From assembly GCF_035046505.1 (NCBI RefSeq), contig NC_089826.1, forward strand, positions 9,902,254-9,966,253: a DNA stretch of 64,000 nucleotides, read 5' to 3'. Position 1 is the stretch's first letter, and every line of letters begins with the position of its first letter. Source of the stretch: Tiliqua scincoides. Its lineage: Eukaryota > Chordata > Lepidosauria > Squamata > Scincidae. Position numbers and translations under genes: made by a program. Below, in pieces: positions 46,686-59,100 of this stretch. The notes under the pieces are model-generated. The model was not told the DNA's origin. It was given only the letters and a program-made list of their open reading frames with translations, and did no database searches.

Positions 46686-47479
46686 CTCTAACCCTTTTGC
46701 CTCATACAGATTCCCTCACTTAAATCTTCCCCCAAAGGTATATATACCTATAAGTTTGCCTCTCCATGGCTAACAACACCTTCCAGGGGAAAGGATTAGC
46801 TCTTCCAAACCCCAGCATCTATCCAAATTGCTTTCAGTGGTTACTTTCTGAGACTTTTTTTTTTTCTTTCTCCACAAGCAGCTGCAGGTAGGAGCTCTTT
46901 GAATTGGAACTGTGGCATGAGGGGGTGAGGGTCTAATCTCCCCCACGCCTGGCAGCTGCAATTCAGCCCCCTACAGCTGCTTCTTGAGATTGATCTGTTT
47001 GGTGATTTAAAAAACAACAACAACAACAAAAAACCAAAGATGTCTTGTTTGGCCCTGAGAGTGTGGCTTATAAGAGTAAAAACAGAAGACGGGAAGATCA
47101 CAAGTGGCCACTTGAACAGTCTATCAGTACGGTTCCCATGAGATTAGCACCACACAACACTTTTTTAAAAAGGCAAATTGCTAAGGGATTATGTGGGAAA
47201 GTGCCATTTCTTAGAGTCTGTTAGCCAATGTGCGGTGATGAGAAAGCATTCTCGATATCCGGTGCATCCCTTAAGATTTTGGGAAGTATTCTTCACTTAA
47301 CAGCACAATCCTAACTAAATCCTTCTCCCCACAGTGATCTTGTGTGCCAATGGAGCGTGTGCTGTAACATGTCGGGGGGGGGGGATATACACTGGGTCTT
47401 ACTCAAGGTAACGGAAGAAAAGTTCTCCTATCCCTAGGGAAGCCTCCACTGCCCCAGTGGGTCTCTTGGCTCTGTTACA
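46686..47479. other. Intergenic stretch; possible Harbinger-like remnant
   Basis: The stretch 47300-47395 ('cagcacaatcctaactaaatcc') resembles the left side of the Harbinger-like family. The rest is unrecognised. Confidence 0.35.
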
Positions 47480-47776
47480 AGAACATAAGAACAGCCCCAC
47501 TGGATCAGGCCATAGGCCCATCTAGTCCAGCTTCCTGTATCTCACAGCGGCCCACCAAATGACACCAGATAACAAGAGACCTCATTCTGGTGCCCTCCCT
47601 TGCATCTGGCATTCTGACATAGCCCATTTCTAAAATCAGGAGGTTGCACATGCACATCATGGCTTGTAACCCGTAATGGATTTTTCCTCCAGAAACTTGT
47701 CCAATCCCCTTTTAAAGGCGCCCAGGCCAGACGCCATAACAGCATCCTGTGGCAAAGAGTTCCACAGACCAACCAC
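47480..47776 (-). mobile_element. CR1 LINE 3' fragment
   Basis: It starts AGAACATAAGAACAGCCCC, carries the 3' UTR, and encodes on the minus strand the end of ORF2 (VVGLWNSL region). It is truncated near 47776. Confidence 0.9.
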
Positions 47777-49075
47777 GCATACAGTAACACGCTGTCCAAG
47801 TTATTTTGCTGGCACAAGTCTGAGGAAAGTAATACAGAGGAAAGGCAACAGGGAATGAGGTTAGAATCTTATGCACACTGGTGCTGCTAAGATCCAACCC
47901 CTCTTCAGTTCTGCCTCCCTCTCTCATTCCTCCCATTGCCAAAACTCTCTCATTCCTCCCCCTTCCCTTCCTTCCCACTCCTCCGCCAGTCCCTGCTCCT
48001 GGCTACACTTCGCAACTGGCTTCCTCCAGCAGTGGAAGTGGGCCCTGTATGTGGCGGTGGATGTAAAATGATTGCTTGCGCCGTGCTGCGTGCAGCCGTC
48101 TTATGTGGAATTGAGCTGTAAATGTTGCTCTTAAACTGGGGGAAAATAACAGAATATTTTAGAAGCATGTGTTGTGTGTGAGTGTGATTAAACTGGGGTT
48201 TGTGGGTTTCATTCAGATCCCCATAATTCAAGCACTGATGCTCCCACGGTGAGTGGGAGGGGCTATTTCAGCACCTGCAATACTTATCAGGCCACCCAAC
48301 CTATAGCTATGCTAGCCCTCTAGGTGGGGGTGGGGGTGATAAATTTCTTATATAAAAAGAGACAGACCAAGAATTCTTTTCCCTTTTCCAGTCTACAGGT
48401 AGGTGGGGTGATGCACATATGTTTTTAAAATTTATTTTTAATTCTGAATAGCAGCACCAATTACATAAACACGTCTCTTTGCTTAGGTGGCCAATGATAA
48501 GTCATGGTCTAACATTCCAGGGTCTGCCAAAATTTCCTGGCAGGTAAAATAGAGTGGATAAGCATTAAGAGCTATTATGGACTTCATAGGAAGTGCACTA
48601 GAATGACCTTTTTAAAATAAAATGAAAAAAGTTCATAAACCCAGACTTCAAGAGACACAGTCAGGGGCTAGTGGTTTTCAGCACATAGCTGCAGTTGAAG
48701 TGAAACCTTGCTTTGTGTCTAGGTGGGTTTTACAATTTTACCCCACCATCCTATACGTGTCTACTCAAAAGTGAGTCCAGTTGAGTTCAACGGAGCTTCC
48801 TCCCAGGTAAGTGTGGACAGGATTACAGCCTCAGCTACACTGGATCACATATACTACAGCCATTAGCTTAACACACCGATATAAATTATGCTTTTATTAT
48901 TATTTTTTTCTTTTTATCTACCCACAGTCTTGAGCTATGGTTTCTTAAGCAGAAAAAAAGACGACCAAAGTTATACAGTAATGCAGGATGGGATGGGGTG
49001 CAAAAAGACACAGATAGCTACAGACATTTTGGACATGTCTATACTACAAAACTGAAACCAGCTTCAACCCCATTT
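47777..49075. other. Intergenic stretch with one MITE remnant
   Basis: The stretch 48745-48829 ('tctactcaaaagtgagtcc...gacaggattacagcc') belongs to the short MITE family. No gene was recognised between here and RASGEF1B. Confidence 0.45.
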
Positions 49076-50092
49076 TTTATTTTTTATTTTTACTATTATA
49101 GCTCCCAGCCAAGGACTTTGGAAACTGCATGTCTATGAAAAAGCTGAGAGTCTCATGAATGCCCTTGAAGAACTATAATTCCCAAGGCAATTTGACAAAA
49201 GCCAAGACACTTAATCTGGCATGAAACCAGTTTAAACTGTAGTGTAGAAGTGCCCTTAAACAAAAACAAAACCAAAAAGAGACAGAAAGAATGTAAAACA
49301 GGAGAAACTAAACTCTTCTGGACAGCCTAGCTACACTTGCTACAAATCCTTCAAGTGTCTGTTTTTTTCCTATCACAGCACTGGATTTGGTACTTTTTAA
49401 ATTTTTAAATAAAATACAATAAGAGTTTGCCAACCAGCAGCAAACTCAAAGAAAATATGAATATCAGAATAATAATTAATCCCCCCCTTTCCACAATAAA
49501 TAGATGAAAAGTCATAGCAGCCCGTTCTACTGGGTTGTGAACCTCTTCCTCTCTTGGGAAGGAAGCCCCCATTCCTTGGTGCGAACAAGCAGGTTTGCAT
49601 TTCAATTCTTCACTCAGTCTGGAATTCCCACTTTGATGATTTCACAACAGGTGACGTGAAAGTTGGCTTTAGAGCCCAGCAGTCAAGTACACAAGCAGCA
49701 GCAAGTCAAAACACATCAAAAGAGCAGCAAGGCAAGAGCAAGGTGCAGGGAAATCCCATCCAGGTGTTTTGAAAGGACTCCAAGAAGGAGAGTCTGATCT
49801 TCAAAAGGGTTTCCTCAATACCATCTTTGATCAGCCGCCCATTACAAACTTGCAATCTGATGGTCCATCAGGTTTGAAAAGTTGCTCTGTTCTCTTTTCT
49901 CGGTCTCATTAACTTGCAGTCGTTCTTTAGTACAATGTCCTGACATGTCTTGAGTAGCTGCGCTGGTCTCATAACTTAAAACGTCGCTTGATTTCAAAGG
50001 GGAAAATAAATATGCGGCCTAAATAATGGCCCTTAGTAATAAGAATCCACGCAGGGCAGCAGCAACGGTGGGAGCAGACAGTCACTTGCATG
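49076..50092 (-). other. RASGEF1B: Probable RASGEF1B 3' untranslated region
   Basis: This is sequence downstream of the TAA in minus orientation. It has no recognisable interspersed repeat and is moderately AT-rich. The 3' end is not fixed. Two overlapping-context AATAAA hexamers on the minus strand, at 49087-49082 and 49081-49076, are candidate polyadenylation signals. An earlier or later end is possible. Confidence 0.45.
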
Positions 50093-50117
50093 TTAAACCC
50101 TTCCCAGAAGAGTTGAC
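50093..50117 (-). CDS. RASGEF1B: RASGEF1B terminal coding exon with stop codon
   Basis: Only 25 nt of this exon are coding. It completes the Arg codon and reads STLLGRV then TAA. The acceptor is tgtctttag. The C-terminus RSTLLGRV matches the family ending RSSLLGRV that I recall, which supports this exon over read-through of the previous one. The 3' UTR follows to the left. Confidence 0.9.
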
Positions 50118-53100
50118 CTAAAGACAAAATGGGGGGGGGCATTAATTAAGACATTGGAAATGATTTCTGATGGGCACAGAATGCCTTGGGCATGTATTAC
50201 ATTTTGTGTCCCTCTCTGAACAATCAACAACAGGTCTTGGTGCATTTGTAAGACAGGCCTTGAGGGTCTTGGGCATATCACAGGCCATGACCCCAGGATG
50301 GCAGACATACTTGGGACAAAATGCTATCCAACTTTGTTTTCCTGACTACACAAGGGGAACAAAAATAAGGCATAATCAATGCATCAGTGCAATTGAAGCT
50401 ATTAAAAAAAAAAAGCACTGACTTCAGAGAATTAGGCCTGGTCAACACATGGAAGGGAATGAGATGGCAGTACCACTTCAGATAGGTTACCACATTTTTA
50501 AAATGCATTCCCTACATTACAACTCTGGGGAAACAACAACAACAAAAAAATCAACCCAGCAGATAACAAGCTGAGCCAAAGCCCTTCTCTTTTCTTTCTG
50601 ACCTCTGGTTGTGCTAGTTGTCTTTACACAGGGAGCTTTTGCTTTTTTTTAATACACTAAAGTGCATTCAAAATCAGAATCCATCACCTGTAGTCTGAAG
50701 TGGTGCAATCCAGTCCACCACCTCCATGAATAAGGCGAGCTCTCAAGCTGCCATTTCAGGGCACACTTACTCGGGAGTAAGTACCACTGAGTTTCAAGGC
50801 ATAGGATCAGGCTATTCTTCAATTTGACTGGTAAAGTCAACACTCTCAAAAAAAGAGAAGAAAGGAGAGAGACATTGAGAGAAGGCTGGCTGGGTCTTCA
50901 GTAGGCATCTGAATTTAGAGTTGGGGTGGGTGGAATGAAGATAAAGCTGTTTGCACAAATTTGTCTTGAAAGCCCAGGAATTAAAGTCACAGTTTTTTGA
51001 AGTTCACACTGTGTTCATCTGTTGAGGCAAGCAACCCGGCTTTTGGCGCTGAAGCCATCTGACGCTAGCAGCACTTTTGCGGTCTGCTGATTTGATGGCA
51101 AGAGTCTTGACACTGACCTTAAAGTCTTCCATCTGTCCTTTTCAATGTGGTTCTCAGGGCCTTCGCTCTCATATGAAGCCAAGTAAAGTGCTACGGAGCA
51201 AACAAAAACAGTACCATTAGAGTCATCTTCCAGGCCTTGTTTCAGAGTAGAGCAGCTTCAGCTTCATGGGGGGGGGGAGAAAACGATCGATCGATTCTTT
51301 GTAATTGTCACATCTCTCTTATGTTCTGAATCATATCATGATAATTACAAAACAAAACAAGATACAAGTATTTCCATCGATAGATCGAATATTTTCGATA
51401 GATAGATCGATAGATAGATATCTCGCCATAGTTTTGAATGTATAGCAATCTAGCTTGGATGCAGTTAAGACAGCTTGCTGAATATTTTGAGATCAAGGGC
51501 CAAACAGGACATGATGCAGAAACTCTGTGCTTGAACGCCAGATCTGTCTGCACACAAAAATAGGCAACAACAGCTGGGGGTAGGAATTTCGATAGGAACT
51601 GCAGCACAGTGGGAGAGAGATCTAGCACCCCCCCAGTCAAGTTTATTAAATCTTTAATAAGATCTTTAATCATACATACACACATTCTAAATCTTCTACT
51701 GGTGATAGAAGGCAAGTGTTCTTGAGGCCTGTAGATTTTTGTGTGCATTTCAGAGGGAGTGGAGAAAGAGCACTCAACACCCAGACACAGTTTTTTGAAC
51801 AAGAGAATGGAGTCAGGAGTTCCAGTGATAAAACTCCCACCTGATGTCTAGCTTGGCCCTGATGGTAGATGCAACATCCATTCAGATTGATCTGCTGTAG
51901 CTGCTACTTGGGGTTACACTTTTTGTTTACTGGTCTTTCATTTATCAAACAATGTCTATTCTGCTTTTCTGCCCCATGTGGGCCATAATTTTTCTCAACA
52001 CCATTAAATTAAAAACTAGTGACAAGGTAAACAGCATAAAAACTATTTTTTAAAAATATGCATTATCATAGTTGTACTTAAGTACTATTAAGGTTGACAA
52101 TCACTCTATAAATATAGTGAACAAATAAGTTTTTCACCTGCAGCAAGAACCTGAGTTATCCCCCAATTTGTATGTCAGATGTACATTTCATCAACCCAGA
52201 TGATAGGTAGCTATCACTCATGCCTTTTCCTCCATGCATCTGGTGAGTGGGCTAGCTGCCTTTTGGGTTGTTGTTTTTTAAGTGCCACATAATCATATCT
52301 AAAATAGCTGCAAAACCTCCACCAAGATTGGATGAATGTCTTGCCAGTGTTATTGGCACTAGCCAATCAGTAGTTCTTGTAGCTGGCTGTTGCTGCATAC
52401 TTGTGGAACAGAAATTTTCTCCTCCTTCCAAAGCAGTCCCACAGCTCTATGAAATGTTAAAAGCCTGCCTCTCCCCTATCCAACCGCTACAGTTCCACAT
52501 ACTCTGTGTTATTACAGGAGATGGCCCATCTCTTACCATCTTCATTGAAGACTGGCATGGTGAGCAAGTACTGAAGGATTTTCCGGTCCCTCTCAAAAGG
52601 ACACTCCACCTGTTTCCACGTCATAAACTCACTCACTTGTTTAGCCAGTTCCCAAAATTTCTGTGATTAAAAAGGAAAGGAAAACAGACATTAGCACAAA
52701 AGCAAAAACACACACAAAAAAATGCAAAAACAAACTATTCAGGTGCGACTCGCAAAAGAGATGGTGTTAATTCAAAAGTGGTGTATCCCATACTTTGGAT
52801 AGAGAAGGTCAACTTTCTTTTTTCTTATTAAAACTGGAGACATCACTTCACCCTTACGCTCAAAAAGGTTTCCTTCCAGCCCAATTCTAACTAAATTCCT
52901 ACATGGCAATGCACTGAGCACGAGTATAGGTTCCGCCTCATCCCATGGAGGAATTTTGGCTGCTGGAAGTCTCCTCAGAGTAAGGGGACATTTGCCCTCT
53001 TGCTCCAGGATAAGTCCCAGCAGTTGCAATGCGTCAATTTGGACCTGCACCACTGATATCACCGGTGCGAGTCTGAGTTGATCCATGTAGGAGGATCAGG

Positions 53101-56100
53101 CCCAGGACATGGGTTCGGATGCAGTGATGCTGCCCCCCCCCCCCGGGCCCAATCTGCCCATCCTCATCACCACCCTTCCCCACTCTTTTTGTGCTGTGAT
53201 TCATGCCTTTTTCTTCATTGCCTGCAATTTTCTCCCTGTGGTTCCAAAACTTCATAACCCACTGTTAACACACTTTTCATTCAGGAGCGTGGGTTGCCGT
53301 GCTGAGTTTTGCAACTTTGGGGATTTAAGGGAATTTCCCCAGGGTTCTGGGATTCCCTGTACATCTGGGAGAGGGACTCTTCAAGGCAGCCTCTCCCTCT
53401 GCCCCAGTTCCCTGGAATGGTGGCAGCTACTCCTGCCTGGATGCAAGGAAGGGCACCAGGATGCAGGTCTCTTGTTATCTAGTGTGCTCCTTGGGGCATT
53501 TGATGGGCCGCTGTGAGATACAGGAAGCTGGACTAGATGGGCCTCTGGCCTGATCCAGTGGGGCTGTTCTTATGTTCTTATGTTCTTACTCAGTTTCTCC
53601 CAGTCTGCCCAGTAAAAGGAGGGAAGCAGAAAGCAGGGGCTGCGTGACAGATGCTATCCAATGAGTGCAGCATCTTGACGGTCCGCCAGCTTTGCTTGCC
53701 CTCTACTTGGATATAACTGAACACTGGACCTGGAAGTATAACTGAACAGATGGATGTAGTTTTTCCATTGAAAACACTGGACCTGGAAGCATCAACATGC
53801 AAATATCTCCTCATCACAGTATTAAGTCCAAAGAGAGAAGCACCTGCCTCTGGATTGTGTATGAGAGTTCAGAATCTGCTCTGGAAGGAATCCCTGTTCC
53901 TCAGTTCTACGCATGTTGGCTGGCAAGGGGTGAGAAAGGTACAGTTCCTCTCCGATGAAAAAAGGTGAGCTCCATACACTGAGGAGCCTACACTATGTCA
54001 GAATGCCAGATGCAAGGGAGGGCACCAGGATGAGGTCTCTTGTTATCTGGTCTGCTCCCTGGGGCATTTGGTGGGCCGCTGTGAGATACAGGAAGCTGGA
54101 CTAGATGGGCCTATGGCCTGATACAGTGGGGCTGTTCTTATGTTCTTAACTACAATTCCCAGGAAGCCTTGCAGGTCTCTTGTTATCAGGTGTGCACCCT
54201 GGGGCATTTGGTGGGCTGCTGTGAGATACAGGAAGCTGGACTAGATGGGCCTATGGCCTGATCCAGTGGGGCTGTTCTTATGTTATGTAGGAGGTGCAAC
54301 TCCTTTATCATTTATTTTCTTCTAAAACGGGAGTCATTCCTCTCATCAAAAGACTGCCACCGTTCATGCATCCTTGCCAACAGGATACTGCAGACATCAG
54401 ACTACTCAGTCTATACTCAAGGCCTAACCCTGCTTACAATTAAAATCCAGAGCAGTGGCGCCAGCCCTTGGGCTAGGCTTTCTGCTCCCATCTCAATTAG
54501 CAAAGCTTAGCAAACATCAGACATCAGGAAATCCTGAGCACGCTCTACTTACTTCGAAATTGACATGGCCATTGGGAAGGCGGTTAGCGCAGCCTTCGTT
54601 GAGGAAATAAATGTCCTTGATGAGCAGGCTGAAGAAAGGGATCACAATCTAAGGGGAATGAACAAAGAAGATACCAAGCTCACCACTAGACTCTGAAACG
54701 CAGCAGCACAGTACGTATGAACACAGGCAAATTTGAACCATTGAAGGTAAAAAGATTCTTACCGTGCATTCCCCAATAAATACAGCCGACAATAGGTATG
54801 GGATTCAATGGGCCACTTTATTAACTTACAACAAGCACAACAAGGCAAAATAGGTAAACAATACCCAAACTAAGTGCAGGGTTCTAAATGGGGGAAACGG
54901 CCCTAGCCGTCTACGTCCCCCAGTCTCATAGGGCGTCCACCCGACTCCAGGCGTAGCTCAATAGTTATTAAGCCTGCCTTTCACCGTCGCCTGAAGAGGG
55001 TAAGCCAGCCAAACTGCTATGCTTTCAGGTCACCTCTGCAAGGCCCCAAAGTTCAGACCAGGGGCTAGCCAGCCTTGCCTCCCCGAGCCGGTCAAGCATC
55101 TTGAGAGCGGTTCTGGTTCACCCCTGCCCTTGCTGGCTTAGATTGGACGCCGAGAAGGTCTTCTGTCTACCCACCCCGCACTTCTACCGCCACAAGGGGA
55201 GGTCAGCCTAAACTAGCTGCACAGAGACAGAAGACAGAATTTTTTCCAGCTAGTTAAAACTAGTTAGTTTTTCCATAGTAGTTAAAACTAGTATGACAGC
55301 GCATTGTTGCCATGGTGTATGCATTCACTTTCTTTACCCCACTTTCACTTCTCATCAAATAGGGTTTATAGGTTTTCACAACACTACAAAAACCTGCAAT
55401 TAGATTAATAGAGAGACAGCCCAATCCTAGCTAAATCTAGCCCCTGCTGCTGTGCCAATGATGTGTGCTATATCCAGCAAGGGGACTGGGGGGTCCAGAG
55501 GCTTCCTCAAGGTAAGGGAACTTTCATTCTCTTACCTTGGAGTAAGCCTCCATAACCCCAATGGTTGTCCTCAGATCTGCACCATCTAAGCCCAGAAGAA
55601 ACATGTCATTTTTCTTTGAGACCACTGTCAAGCAATTAATAGATTATATTTAATCAGATGAAAACCCGGAGATGTCAGCAATGCCTATTTTCACATGCAA
55701 CTCCATGAGCAATGCTGATGGGCCCTATTCAGTCCTCTGCAATAAGAAGCTTTCAGCACCTCTTAGAAACTTCAGCAGGCCCTGCTGGGTGAGTTAACAG
55801 TCTCTATAAAAGGGTAGTGCTGAGAATAGTTCTTAAGGGACCCAAAATAAAGATCCACTTCTTTTCATTTTAACTGAGCCCCAGGATACCTGCTCTTTTA
55901 AAAGACCGAACAAATGACACGAAGCTTGCAGAGGGTATCTTTGGCCAAGGGATAGCCTGCAAAAGCTTCGCTCCATTTATTTTAATCTTCAAGCCTTTCA
56001 TCCAAGGAGCAAAGTACTTCTTACTCTTTACAACTTTGCTTCCTTTCTTATACATTCTGGGCTACGGGGGGGGGGGGGGAGAGAACCACTTGAAAATTGA

Positions 56101-59100
56101 TTCTCTGTGAAAGGGTAGAATGGGGAAATCAAATGGAAACAAAAATATTTCTATCAGGGCAGAATGGGAAGGCTTGCCAAAGAAAGGTTCAGAATGAGCT
56201 AGCTTTATTCTTGGGTTACAAAGCTTTCCTTTCTTCCTTATGAAGGCAAGAGAGAAGAGCCTGTTGCTAGCACAAGCCAGCTATAGTATCGATTTTTTCA
56301 ACATGTACCAGATTTGTCAAGGTTCCTTATCATTTCCCTTCTGCCTTTTTGAGAGCTTGGCAGCAACTGTTACCCTGCACATGCCTGATCTTGTCTGATC
56401 TCAGAAGCTAAGCAGGGTCAGGCCTGGTTAGTACTTGAATGGGAGACCGCCTGGGAATACGGGGCGCTGTAGGCTTATACCATAGTCTTTCGAGACTGAA
56501 GGTTGCCAACCATTTAACCATTTTTTGAGAGCTTCATCAACAAGTTTTTCCCTTTGCAGATAGGCAGCTCTTTGAGCTAGGAATGCCTTTAGGAAAACCG
56601 TTCACCTATCACTGCCCCCCTCCGCCCTCAAAAACATGTACCTGGTTCTCAACTCCCCTGTAGGAGTTTGGGAACCACTGCACTACAGGCTAGTCTGCGC
56701 ATAAACTACAATTCCATGGAAGCACTGTAAGCAGAGAATAGGGGTACTGTACTGTGCAGAATTCAACTTCTTGAAATTCTCAGCTGTTACTGAAAAATTT
56801 CTTGTCTTTATGGGAGCAATAATCTTCTTGTAAGCATTTGGGCTTAGATTTACAGAAGCCAAGATAGAATGATGCCTGCAACCGTTTCTAGGCATTCAGG
56901 ACAGAGCTCTAGTATCTAGCTCCTTGCTTCTTCCCATGATTAGCAAAACCAGAATTATGCAAAAATGGCACATGCAAATTGACCTAGTTTGCATAATTTA
57001 TACAGATTGCTGCTTTCCTAGGAACAGACTTCTACTATATTGCTACAGAATTTTAGTGTATTTAAAATGCAGCATTCATACAGTCTTAAGTAGACAGAAA
57101 AGGCCTTGAGGCTCTTCTTCTTTATGGGAAAAATGGCCACTGGTGACCTTAGATAAGGATTGTTCAGAAGAAGCTTCAATGGAAGTAGATAGTTCATCAA
57201 TACACATATTTCAGCAATGGTTCACTGCAAGTTATTAACAATCATACCTTCTCTCTGTTGCTGTGAGCTGTCAAAGACCTCTGAGCTGCTCCACGCAGAG
57301 CTGTGCGGTAATTGTAGAAATTGCTGGAAGGGTCCATTTGATGCTAGAGAATGAAATCATAGAAATATAGATAAGAAAACTTCACACCATACATAGGAGG
57401 TACTAAAAAACCTCATCACAGATTCAAGGGAACAGCATCCAAATATAAAAGCAGAAATCGGACTGTTTTAGCAAGACATCTTCTCAAAACAGTGGGGCTG
57501 TTCTTATGTTCTTATGTAAAATAGCCAAAAAGCACAGGTTTTTCAAGACTGCAAGCAAGCTAGAGATTGATGAAGGAGTACGTAAATGCAAAGTCCTTGA
57601 GTGGGTCCATATAGAAATCCATGCTCAGCAATATCACCCATAATGCTCACAATTTTAGTGACATATAGAATCACAGACTACTTGATTTTTATACCTGGCA
57701 ATGAAAAATTCCATAACAGCTTTGAACTAATGTCACAACAAGGAGGAATCTATTATATACAAGTATCTGTCTACTTCTCATTTACAGTGTAACGTAAATA
57801 ATACTGTAGTATTATTACATAGTGTTTTGGCAATTCCTCCTTTAAGAGAAGTAATATGGTATATTCAACATGCATGGTTGCTATGATAGCTAGGTGTATT
57901 TGCACAAGGGCTCCAGGTTTCACGAACCCCAAGAAGGGTCTCTCTCACCCGGATTTTAGACCATCAACCAGTTTTACCTCAAGAATGTCAAACTTGGCAG
58001 TCTTCACTTTTGACCAGGTTTTCTTTAGCCGAGAGACGGGACTCATGTTCATTCCAGCTTTTTGTTCAAAAGAAGACCAGGAAGATGAGAGAGAATATTC
58101 AATATATTGAATATAGAAGATAAAGAATATAGAAGAAATAAAGAATAAAGAATAAAGAATATAGAAGATAAAGAATATTCAATATATTGCAAAACACAGA
58201 GAAGTTCAGCAATTAGTATGAAAACCATCACCCAAGAACACAACAGTCAGTCTGGGGTTAATTCATTAACAGCTTGGCTTTTCTATATCATTTGAGGCCG
58301 GGATTAAGCAATACAGAAGCTGCATGGTGACGGCCTTGGGCTTAGATATTGTAAAAGGGGACAACAGCCCAATCCTAACCTGTGCTGGAACAGGCCGGAA
58401 CAATTTTATAAATATATAAAATCTCTACTAGATCAGGGCAAAAGCCCACCAAGTTCTGCATCCTGTTTCCCACTGTGACCCTGTGGGAAGCCTCTAGGGA
58501 AGCCCACTGCCAAGAGAGAAAGAAATACTGGTCTCCTCTACAACCGTTTTTCAGAGGCATGATGTCACTAAACAGCTAAAGAGCTAACGCACAGTCGACA
58601 TGATGAACCAGGCAGACCCATTTCCAAGATAAGCCTCCTCTATAATAACATTGAAAAAGTTAGTGTCTGCAAACACTTCCTTTTATACTCACAGATAATG
58701 GCCATCAAAGAGTTAAAGTTGCCAATGTTGAAGCACTCCCGGGCCACGTCAATGAAATACTCAATCATTCTCGCCCTGTGTTTTTTCTTCACAGGCTGCA
58801 GGGGACAAACAAACAAGGGCAGGGAGTTATTTATGCTGGTTCTTACTAGAATGGCAAGGCCAAGGCATGGCGCATAGAACACAGCCGTACACATCCACAT
58901 GCTTTAGGACCCACCCCACCACACACAAACACACAAAAATCACATATACAGTTTTACAGAGGATTCATCAAGTCTGGAGCATCATGGCCAACAAGACTTC
59001 CTGTGCAAGTAAACTTCAATAATCTGAAAAAGTAACTAACTGGAAGCAGCTGAAGTAGTTTGGTTCACAATATACATTAAATCACTCGATATTAGTCATA

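Noticed and set aside
51308-51802. A 164-codon minus-strand frame between two RASGEF1B exons
   Set aside because: It lies wholly in an intron, its C-terminal part is translated GATA-type simple repeat, and no domain or family wording is recognisable.
52268-52666. A 132-codon plus-strand frame
   Set aside because: It is the antisense shadow of the RASGEF1B exon at 52660-52537 plus intron.
56359-56521. Functional 5S rRNA gene
   Set aside because: The 5S-like body is diverged and the first ~20 bases do not match 5S. A LINE-like tail follows, and a 13-bp target duplication shows retroposition. The same holds for the copies at 24672 and 45914.
58092-58189. CRISPR-like array
   Set aside because: Units are short, AT-rich and lack unique spacers. 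This is a minisatellite in a vertebrate intron.
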